Assembly (NCBI GenBank): GCA_964019135.1
Contig: OZ025258.1
Coordinates: 31,862,186-31,926,185, forward strand
Source of the DNA: Arenicola marina
Taxonomy: Eukaryota; Annelida; Polychaeta; Arenicolidae
Direction: 5' to 3'
Length of the DNA stretch: 64,000 nucleotides
Translations under genes and position numbers: made by a program
Notes under the pieces: model-generated
What the model saw: the letters and a program-made list of their open reading frames with translations, nothing else
What the model was told of the DNA's origin: nothing
The model's database searches: none
Shown here: piece by piece, positions 29,143 through 41,100 of the stretch
How the letters are laid out: the number at the start of each line of letters is the position of its first letter
Numbering within the stretch: the stretch's first letter is position 1

Positions 29143-32100
29143 CTGCAAGAGCCAGAGAGAGAGAGAGGGGAGAGTGAGTAAGGCGGCCCGGGACCACTGA
29201 CCACAGCGCAACCAAAACCCCAAACAACAAGCATCGAACACCTGTCATCTTACGTCAAAATAAAATAAATATAAAAAATAACATTTAATGGACTATTATT
29301 TAAGAAAAGGACATAAGATACACTCATAATGTACTTATTAAATATCTAACACATGCTAAACTAATAATAATAATAAAACATATTACATAAAACAGATAGG
29401 ACATTTACTATATAAGAAGTGACTACTGCAGTTACAACCAGTGTTGGCTACAGGCTGCGCCACCTTTTGTCTGCGGGAATCCAACACTTCTCGTGTCACC
29501 TTTCTTACCTTCGACATCACACATTATTGGACAACAAATCCTGCTCCTTCCCTACAGGATCTTCTTCCGGACTAATCCCACTGCGGACCTCCGGGTGTCA
29601 AACCTGTACTACATCCATACAGGTGCGTCCCGACTTGCCGTCCAGACATGTCGCCCAGACTTGTATCCATGACGACCATTGTCTGTCCATGGCCGGTGCG
29701 GACAGCGAGTACTGGTTTCAGTGACATTGGTCGTGTCGCCAGCGTTGTGCCACACATACACACATCTCCAGCGTTGTGCCACACATACACACCACTCCAG
29801 CGTTGTGCCACACATACACACAACTCCAGCGTTGTGCCACACATACACACAAGTAAAGGTAGGAGACTGCTTCAGACAGGAGTTTCTTTATTTCAGAGCC
29901 TTGCACTGGGTAGTTACAGAGCATTCAGAGAGTCGCCTTCAGACAGTCACAAACAGCGCAGTCACACGCGCATGGCGACCACACCAAAGTGGTGGTGGCG
30001 GACCGCATAATTTCCATGATTAACTATAGATACTATATTAAGTGGCATATATATATATATATATATATATATTAATTTCATATATATATATATTTATTTT
30101 CTAGATACAACGGGCGACCGCTCTAGTCTACGGGGTGACCTGGGCGTACAGTGCATTAATCACAGACCCAAAAATGTCCCTTTGATGTCCGTGTATAGGA
30201 CAGGTTAAGTGTATCAATGATACTGCAGACTGTCATCTGATTATACCACTGGATGCAGTGCAGGAACCCCGGCCTACCCCACTGCCTGGAGGTTGTGAGG
30301 TTAACCATACATGGAATATTGCACACATCGACTCTACAGGCCACATGTAGAACAGGTACAGGCCGCACAGACACAACCTTTACAAACGAAATATGCCGCC
30401 CAAACTTTCAGCGGAGGTAAGAATGTAACAAGTAAAAATCATAGAAATTGTTTGTTGAAGACATACCGATGTCAACTAAAACTCATAAGATACAGGGTCG
30501 AAAATCAAGTCATTCAGAAAATGTCTCTCTGGATATTTGTTCAACAAATAACAATCACATCTTCGAATTATATTTCGTTATCCATGTCACTGTTGCACAT
30601 ATATTCCATTTTAGGTCTGAAGCTCCGAAAAACGGATTCCATCGACTTTGATGGAAGTTTTCGGGTTATACATCAAGTAAGAGACTATGTAGGCTTAAAC
30701 ATTTAAACCAGCATCTTCTCAGTTTGTAACAATACTACAATAAAAATCAAAACAATAACACGCGTCACTGTCGTGACGTCACCTGGAAGAATAATGTCCT
30801 ATGCCAGAGCCCCGTACCCTATCCTATGTCCGTGTCCTGGCAGATCTGTCCTATGTCAGTGTCCTGTCTGACCTATCCTTTGACAGTATCCTGCCAGGCC
30901 TATCCTGCCAGACCTATTCTGTCAGTATCCTGTCAGACCAATCCTGTCAGTATCCTGTCAGTATCCTGTCAGACCTAACCTGTCAGTATCCTGTCAGACC
31001 TATCCTATGCCAATGTCCTGTCAGACCTATCCCATGTGACTGTCCTGTCAGACCTATCATATGTCAGTGTCCTGTCAGACCTATCCTATGTCAGTGTCCT
31101 GTCTGAGATATCCTATGTCAGTGTCCTGTCAGACCTATCCTATGTCAGTATCCCGTCAGACCTGTCCTATCTCAGACCTATCCTATTTCAGTATTCTCTC
31201 ACACGTGTCCTATGTCAGACCTATCCTATGGCAGACTATTGTATGTCAGACCTATCTTACGACAGACTATCCTATGTCAGTGTCAAGTCAGACCTATCCT
31301 ATGTCAGTGCCCTGTAAGTAACCCCCAACCCCCTCCCTCCCCCGCCACCCACCCCCATAGCACAAGCTGGCCTCCGACTCACAACAACTACGGTAAGACC
31401 GATTATAGCGACAAGGCGTCTTCACTGCGCCGACTGGCGCAGCACATTACAAAAAATCTATACAAACCAAATGTACAATTTATACTTTAAGCAGAACAGT
31501 CATTTCTCATACAGATGAATATATATATACATGTAGGTTCTGCAGTCACAAAGCGAGCGAGCACACACATACACAACTAGCACTCACCCTTTCACTGGCT
31601 ATATCATCATCATCAGTGTCACGACATACGACACGTGACGTCACGTTACCATGACGCCACACGGTATACGAGCATAATGACGTCAGGATCTTCATGCATA
31701 ATTTACATCACGAATCTACAAGGACTCCCACTTCCGGAGAGATCGCCATTGGTTCATATATCACCATGGCGACATGTGACATCTATAGATACCTCCATGA
31801 CGTCATCGTTGGGAGTTCAAAACTACTACATCGGGACAAAGCGACATGAGGTCATGGCAAGTGACCTTCCTCAAGGTCATCCAGGCAGTTCATGTTCTAT
31901 TGCAATGATTGCGTAACGCGGATCCCTGATTTTGACGGCAAATTTAAGTAGTTGACATAACAGACCCCAGGCCGCGTCACAACCAGTATGGCAAGGTTTA
32001 AGTACGCCACTCGTCCCAGGAATCCTATCAGCCCAACAGTACATGGGTAAAGATTAATGTGTAAACCTGATTAGGTCTGTAGGATCTATACCAAATCACT

Positions 32101-35100
32101 GTCGCGTAGCCAAATAATTCCCCAAAATACATAAAATAATTTAATTTTTCTTCTCTGTGTAACTGTGTAAATGCAGCAGCTGGAATAAGCACATTACATC
32201 AGCTGACCGAGGAGACAGGAATTACCCAGGTGGAGTACACATCTTAGGCTGCAAACGATGAGACTCAAGCGACACACAGTGTAGGACCTCATTACGACAG
32301 TCGTCTTCTTGGGCAACACATTGCGAGCGGAGACAGATAAATAACATTAGCGGTCCAGGCGTTACGGAATACCTACACCGCGAGCGGACAGACAGGCACC
32401 CAGCCCACCACCTTACAGGCCGGGTAGAGGACCCTGGACACAGCGCGTCTCTGTGGCACAGCAAGGCGACGGACCACTGTTATTATTCGTTATAAGCATA
32501 TAAGCTTGGCGACAGTCAATGTTAGTCTCTACCTTATAAGAACCCAGGAGAGTCCCATTTATCGCTCACTCTGAAGCAGTGACGTGGTGACAGACATGAC
32601 TAGCGGCAACATCGCCACGTGACATCAGCGGTGTGGGGGCGCGCCGGGTGGGGGCGCCACAGACACATACCTACACCGCTGGCCACGGCGCCAGACCCGC
32701 GGAACACACGTTGCCATGGGGACATAGGCATCCGGGACATGAAGTGACTGCCACCGCTGGGGTGGCGACATGATCAGCCCACATGACAGCGATCAAACAC
32801 CACAGGTCTTAAACAGTCATTCATCAGTCTCCTTTCCGTTAGAACTCTTTCACTGATTTAGCCGCACTCAAAAAGTCCGCTCTGCGCATGCGCTTGATGC
32901 CTTCCCATCCTTGACATCCAGATTCACCTCCAAACGAGGTCCAGGGTCACGTGTTTTCCTCCATCCAATGGCAATGCTCTTCGCGGACCCGTGACGTCAC
33001 GATGAGATGCCGATGTTTGCCTTGGAGTGGCCTTGCAGTCGGCCCTGGTGAAGCCCCCTCCCCTCTCCCCCTCCTAAGCCCACCCTCTGTGAGGCCCCCA
33101 GGCCCCTAAAGTCCTACTGACAGACCAATTATCAAGGCTATTATCGCTAACCCTACAACAACGCAAATTATAATAATGATCTTTTTCTGAAAGAAACGGG
33201 GGAAAAAAAAGAAGAAGAAAAAGGTAACGAAAGACAAAACAAAGAAAGTAACACGGTAACACCAATGCTGCTTACGCCTCTAACCGCAAAACGAAACTTA
33301 ACGTAACAGCTCCTGAGGAGAAAAATGGATGTTAGTCAAGAACCTTATCGACACGAGTCATAACAGTAGAACCAGCACAGGGTCAAGGTCAAGACAGCGT
33401 CTGCCACGGGGGCTCCAGATTACAGCATGGGCCTTGAGCAAGCTGTCCCAAGCGCCCGCCCCCCCCCACCCCCCACACACACATAGGCGGGAGGGGGGAG
33501 GGGTTGGGCAGAGGGTAGGTGAACCAAACAACACCAATATTATGAGACCCAGAACGTCTTTATGTTGCTATAGCCCCGGTCCCGTCCACGTATCCATCAT
33601 ATATTTACACCAAACATATATTATAATACGTTACAATTGTATCAAAAAATAAGCTTTTTCACGAACAAACGACCGTGAATCATATGAAACAAATAATCTT
33701 TAAAGACCACTTGGAAATGGAATTTGTTAAGACACGATTTATGTACAAAAGTTGAAGGCTTTGGCACTATGGAGAGAGGGACAGAACTGAATCGGACCTA
33801 AGGGGATGTTGGACTGTTAATTGCGAGCGTAGGCGAGCTCCTAAGGTAACATGCTTGCGTATTCAAAGTCCATTTCAAGCATAGTCTTACGATCATTTCG
33901 CGTAACAGCCCCCATGAGACTTTTTCGGAGTAAATATCAGGTGTACGTAAATATTCAAGCAAAGAGAGGACGGAGACTATTATGTCATGTCTTTAATAAT
34001 TAAATCAACTGCCCCAAAAAATTAACTGTTGCCAAGCAGAGCGCTCTTGGTGACCACCCATCGGCTGCTGTCATAGTGAGTAGTTGTGACGTCAACAACA
34101 CAATGGCAGTTCCTAAGCGACCGAATGAGAAGCACGTGCATGGTATACGTCATCCGGCCAAAGACATGCTTCATGGCAAGCCGAAGTGAGATAATTTTTG
34201 AATACTAATCTAGATGTATCCCCTCGAAATATCTGAAATAATAAATATACGCTCGTATTTTTTAGGTAGCACCTATCCATATTATAGCAGATCACAAGTC
34301 CCGAAGCATATTGCCTGAAAATCTCGCTCTCCACAGCCTAGCTGAGGAGTGGAGAGAACTCGAATTCCCCTCCCTCCCCCGCAACTCTCTCCCCTGCCAC
34401 AGGGCCTTCGACAAGCTCTACAACTATACAACTACATCTTTAGTCCCTCCGAAAAACCTACGATGACAACAATGAGACTGATGGCTATCACTACACAGAC
34501 AATAATGATGATCTTTTTCTGAAAGGAACAAAAACATCGAACAGTTGACGCGTGATCTAAGGCCTGGTTGGTACGGTGTAAAGCCGATAGGCGGCGTGGT
34601 TCATGCACCATTCAACGGTCTATACAACTCTGTACAACATCAGATACAACAGATACAACATAGCCTCTCTAGGACATCGAACATACAACATGTAATACTG
34701 GCTACTCCGTAGATATCTACCTACATGGTACAGTGTAGTTAACGTAAATAAAATCATATACGTGGCATTTATTATCAAATTAAACCAATACTCATTAAGC
34801 ACAGAAGTAATTATTTCAATTGAATTACCAATCTGGAAGTTTCATTCAATATAACAAAACACCTGAAAAACATACGACAGTAATCTGACCAGCCCATGAT
34901 GCCGGCCACAATGATTTGTGAGTGGGGACGGGGGACGGGGGACGGGGGAGGGGGGGGGGGGGAGCTAATTAGCAATGGACTTGCGTCAATAGTCCAGTGG
35001 GGGAGTTAGCAATCCTCAACTTGACGGCCCTATTGGAGGCTTGTCGACCTCGCTTGACGACAGATTGGAATGACGCACTCTATTGTACGGTTGTCGACCT

Positions 35101-38100
35101 CACTTGACGACAGACTAGAATGACCCACTCTATTGTACGGTTGTCGACCTCACTTGACGACAGATTGGAATGACGCACTCTATTGTACGGTTGTCGACCT
35201 CACTTGACGACAGACTAGAATGACCCACTCTATTGTACGGTTGTCGACCTCGCTTGGCGACAGATTGGAATGACGCACTCTACTGTACGGTTGTCGACCT
35301 CACTTGACGACAGACTAGAATGACCCACTCTATTGTACGGTTGTCGACCTCACATGACGACAGATTGGAATGACGCACTCTATTGTACGGTTGTCGACCT
35401 CACTTGACGACAGACTAGAATGACCCACTCTATTGTACGGTTGTCGACCTCGCTTGACGACAGACTAGAATGACCCACTCTATTGTACGGTTGTCGACCT
35501 CGCTTGACGACAGATTGGAATGACGCACTCTACTGTACGGTTGTCGACCTCACTTGACGACAGACTAGAATGACCCACTCTACTGTACGGTTGTTGACCT
35601 CGCTTGACGACAGACTAGAATGACCCACTCTACTGTGCGGTTGTCGACCTCGCTCGGCGACAGATTGGAATGACGCACTCTATTGTACGGTTGTCGACTT
35701 CACTTGACGACAGACTAGAATGACGCACTCTATTGTACGGTTGTCGACCTCGCTTGACGACAGATTGGAATGACGCACTCTATTGTACGGTTGTCGACCT
35801 CACTTGACGACAGACTAGAATGACCCACTCTATTGTACGGCTGTTGACCTCGCTTGACGACAGACTAGAATGACCCACTCTACTGTGCGGTTGTCGACCT
35901 CGCTCGGCGACAGATTGGAATGACGCACTCTATTGTACGGTTGTCGACTTCACTTGACGACAGACTAGAATGACGCACTCTATTGTACGGTTGTCGACCT
36001 CGCTTGACGACAGATTGGAATGACGCACTCTATTGTACGGTTGTCGACCTCGCTTGGCGACAGATTGGAATGACGCACTCTATTGTACGGTTGTCGACCT
36101 CACTTGACGACAGACTAGAATGACGCACTCTATTGTACGGTTGTCGACCTCGCTTGACGACAGATTGGAATGACGCACTCTATTGTACGGTTGTCGACTT
36201 CACTTGACGACAGACTAGAATGACGCACTCTATTGTACGGTTGTCGACCTCGCTTGACGACAGATTGGAATGACGCACTCTATTGTACGGTTGTCGACCT
36301 CGCTTGGCGACAGATTGGAATGACGCACTCTATTGTACGGTTGTCGACTTCACTTGACGACAGACTAGAATGACGCACTCTATTGTACGGTTGTCGACCT
36401 CGCTTGACGACAGATTGGAATGACGCACTCTATTGTACGGTTGTCGACCTCGCTTGGCGACAGATTGGAATGACGCACTCTATTGTACGGTTGTCGACCT
36501 CACTTGACGACAGACTAGAATGACCCACTCTACTGTACGGTTGTCGACCTCGCTTGGCGACAGATTGGAATGATGCACCTTATGGACAGCGGGTGGACGA
36601 CATAATGAAGGGAGGGTAGAGTAGGGAGGAGGGGGTAGAGGGAGGACTTACCCGTCGTGCTTTGCTCTGGTACTTGACGGCTTTCTTGGTGTCCGCCTTG
36701 GCTGTCTCAATGTAGTCGACGGACTGCTCAACGTTGTACTCAATCCTGTCAATCATTTCTCCCTGGCGACGACAATATTAGACAACACACTCTAACAGTC
36801 ATTCCTCACTTCGCCGGTACAGGGCTCAATTCATTTAAACCATTTAGTTCCAGCGATATCACTGAAGGTAATGTTCCCCACTGACTCTCCCAGCAGGGGT
36901 CGCTCCTTCCTAACAGCGCCGCTGTGTGGGAGTCACGAACGGCTTTTTAAAGACCTGATATAGATTTTTTTTCTTATCTAAGAGAAAATTGCGATGACAA
37001 GTGAGGACATGGGGCAGATTGGTTATTCAAACTTGACCTGGATCGCCCCTAACATATAGTTCCAAAGTAGGTACCATAGTGAATGCATGCTACATATGAT
37101 GTCATATTCCATTCCATGTTCTCTTATGGCTGGGGCTGGGTACTGGGGCTGGGTACTGGGGCTGGGTACTGGGGCTGGGTACTGGGGCTGGGTACTGGGG
37201 CTGGGTACTGGGGCTGGGTACTGGGGCTGGGTACTGGGCCTGGGTACTGGGTCTGGGTATTGGGCTGGGTACTGGGGCTAGGGCTGGGTACTGGGACTGG
37301 GGGCTGGGATAGCCCTGAATCTATGGCTATGATAGAAAAGTAAAAAAATCCACTTCACATGACAAATTTAAGTGTTTAAAAATAGCTTTCATAATTGGTT
37401 TCAATGAATTAAAAGTACTTTCTTGCTTTTACTAAATTGCCGGGTCCAGGGCCGTTTTTATCGCCCTTGCTTTGTTATACTTATGGGCCGTGGATGCTGG
37501 GGGCGGTACCGACCTGGCTCTCGACCAGCATGGCCATGTCCATGAACATCTCGTGCAGCTCCCTGATGCTGGTCTCCAGCTTGATGATGTCATTGTGTCG
37601 CGCCTCGATGTCCTTCAGCGACTGCTTGGCTTGCTGCGTCTCCATTATGATCTACCAAGGTCAAGTAGCAAGGTCAAATAGCAAGGTCAAATGACAAGGT
37701 AAAATAACAAAAGTCAAACAGCGAGGTCAAATGGCAAGGTCAAATAGCAAGGTTAAATAGCAAGGTCACTTCCACTGTTTCGTGCCACGAATGGCCCTGA
37801 CATTCAGTAACCCGATCCTGGTAGTACGCTCCGAGATAACGACTGAGTACATAATCACGTGAGATGTAACACGTGACAGTCTACCGGTTACGGTGACTGT
37901 CTACTGGACACAAGACAATAAAGGGGAGCATTTGTACCGTTACATGAGGACAGGGCCGGCCGCAGACACTTTATTTAAACATTGAGCTGAAACTCTTACC
38001 ATTCGTGGACACAATATTCAGCCAGATTAACACGACCATCAACGTCACATTGTCTCAGTTATTACACTTAAAACTAAAACAGTTGCTTCCGGTCAAAGTC

Positions 38101-41100
38101 CTGCCAGCATCTAAAATTGTTACATATTAAGGTCGGATTCGTGCAAGAATTATTATTATCACTTAGTTAAGACCAAAGTATATTTATTGCCTGGAGCCTG
38201 CTCCGCAACCCTAAATTGTATGCAATAAACCAGTGAACTGCACACAGTGACGTACTCCACATCGCTTCCAACTTACCGTCAGCTCTCAATAACAAATACC
38301 TTTTCTGCCAGGTTTGCCATTGCATTTTAAGCCAAGGTTACAGTTTTATTAAATGTGAATGCTAATCTTTCATTTCAGTGTATCATGCAGATTATGTTTA
38401 CTTGGCGGGAAGCAACTGTTAAATAGCTTTAACACCTGTTGCCCATCAGTGGCCCCGTCACTCACCCCTTGTGTGAATATTGATGGATTGCCGGATTCCA
38501 ACATGTCTTCCAGCTCGTCATTGGTTGTTGTTCGGCCAGCTAAAGTATGGACCACCATTTGGTTATTTATAATTATATATTATATTATAGAAAACGATAC
38601 CCATACACTTACTAGCATCTTGCTCTGTTTTGCTATAAAAAGGAAGCATATTCACATTGCGCAGAGAAAACTTGGTTGAAATTCTGCATTTTCATCACTT
38701 GAAGGCAAGCAAAAAAATGCTCCCAAGAAATATCCCACAGGTTTAAAATATTATTCTTTAACAAAGTGACAGCATTTAACGACACTTACAAGATATGCAC
38801 GACATCTTATCAGTTTTTAATTTCCTATGCCACGAATTGTTGAGTTGAGTTGAGGGTACATCATGTGTTATTACTCCACTGTTTCTGACTGGACGGCTGC
38901 TCAATAGTGTGTTCCTGTATGCAAGAGTTGGCGATGCAGTAAATATGTATGAAAGATATCAAAGATATTAAATAGAGACATTTAAAAATATTTTGTTTTC
39001 CATTATTTGTCATCTCCTATAATACCGGTAGATACCGACACAGGACCGCAGTGCAATGTTCTGATCTTTATATATATATATATATATATATACTTTTCTC
39101 AGTGTGACGACAGAGTGGCCTTGACCTTGAGATACACCCTTGTGTGACCGTGGTGGAGCCGTCTTTACCACACCGCACAAGCGACCTAGTAACCCAGTCG
39201 GTGTTACCTGGCGTCACTAGTGATCCAGTCAGACTGTTACCTGACGGCACTAGTGACCCAGTGACCCAGCGAGCGAGCGGCTGGCGCGGGCCCGCCATGC
39301 ACTGGGCGGCATGGGATGGACATCTAACGGACAACACCGACATGCGTGACACAACACCAGTCTACAGAGAAACGGCTCACAGCTCGCGGGGACGCTTACT
39401 GCTGAAGGTTAGGCGGTCTAACATGGAAGCCGTTATAGAGGTTCATTGAGGTGGAGGGTCCGGTGAAGGGGGGTGGGCGGATACTGAGAATATGCGACCT
39501 AGGGCAGAATGAATGATGAGGGGGGGGGGCGGGCGGCAGCAGTTCCATGGAGACCACCAGAGGGTAGCACACGCCAGGACAAGAGAACGTCCTCTACACA
39601 CACTGTTGGAACTAATCATAGATTTCTTGCTGAAATAGCCCGGTTTTGATTGACAGCTGGCAATTATCTGATGTGATCAAACACATAGCTAAGATTGATT
39701 CGTCGGGGATTCATTTGCGGAGATGCAAAGCTATCTGCATCAGTGGAGTTGTAAGACTAATATTAAACTTAGATAATATTAAACTAAACCACCGTAGGCC
39801 AGGTAAGGGCTCAGTATTATGTGGAGGGTGATGTACAATTGGTTTGTTATGGGTTAATTTCTTGGAATTACAATTTGAATTAATTGGAAGAAAGAAGCAG
39901 CGTTTTCTAACAGATAAGTAAATCTTAAGTAATACTTGATAGGCAGGTTTATAAGACAAACTGGAAGGCACACAGTGACAACCGAACGGACCACAAAGAT
40001 TAACAGAGACTGACCAGAGACCGCGGTCGGCAATTCCCGTGGATGACACTGTTAGTGACACTGTTAGTGACACTGTTATTGACACTGTTAGTGACACTGT
40101 TATTGACACTGTTAGTGATAGTGTTAGTGACAGTGTTAGTGACACTGTTAGCGACACTGTCAGTGACACCATTAGTGACACTTAGTGATACCATTAGTTA
40201 CACTGTCAGTGACACTAGTGACACTGTTAATGTCAGTGACACTGTTAGCGACACAGTTAGTGACACTGTAGTGACACCATTAGTGACACTGTCAGTGACA
40301 CTGTTAGCGACACCAATAGTGTCACCGTTGGCGTCACTCTCAGTGACAATGTTGACCAACAGCACAGACACGGTCCAACCAGAAGTCGTTGCAGCACGTT
40401 AACACGTTACTCGAGAACATCCAATGACGTTAAAGTTAACGTTAAGCATTAATGTTATATATTAACATTTCACATCCGGACAAAAAAGCTGCATCGACTT
40501 CGCACGTGACACAGCGCAATGACATCATAACCCACGTGACCAAAAAGTAAAGTAAACAGAGAGTCTTACTGATTTCCAACTGACGCTGTATACGGCCTAT
40601 GCAGCGTTCGCGGTAGTCTACCTGACACGTGTTGTAATCATTCATAACTTCCACAAATTTACGCGACAGTGTGGCGTGCTACAAGAAAACAAAAGGTTCA
40701 AAAAAACAAAAAAATCATAAAACTTGCAGATACGGAATGAAAACGCTTTTTTTCGGTTTTGAGGTTGTTGTTGTTGTTGGCGCAAACCTAGACGGCAACA
40801 GTTATCTTGGTGACCAACTATATAGAAAAGGGAGAAGAAGGCAGCACACTATTGTAAAATAACAGCCACGTGACAGACGCGAAGGGCCGACTCGGTCGGC
40901 GCTAAGGTCTGTTGTACCCTGTGCCCACGCCACACTCCCAACGCCACCCGGCGGCAACCGGCGACAACCCCCACCACCACGTGACTAGGCACTGCCCATG
41001 TGACCGGCAGCGAGCAGACAGCAGTCACGTCACGTGGTCTGCCGGAGGGGGCCGGGCCTCTCTCTTGGCCGGGGTCAGACTGCGCAGACGACAATCGCTA

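Noticed and set aside
30311-30706. 131-codon plus frame in a syntaxin intron
   Set aside because: No recognisable domain and no splice or promoter context.
35041-36590. CRISPR-like look of regularly spaced repeats
   Set aside because: The whole unit is repeated, there are no unique spacers, and the host is an animal. These are minisatellites.
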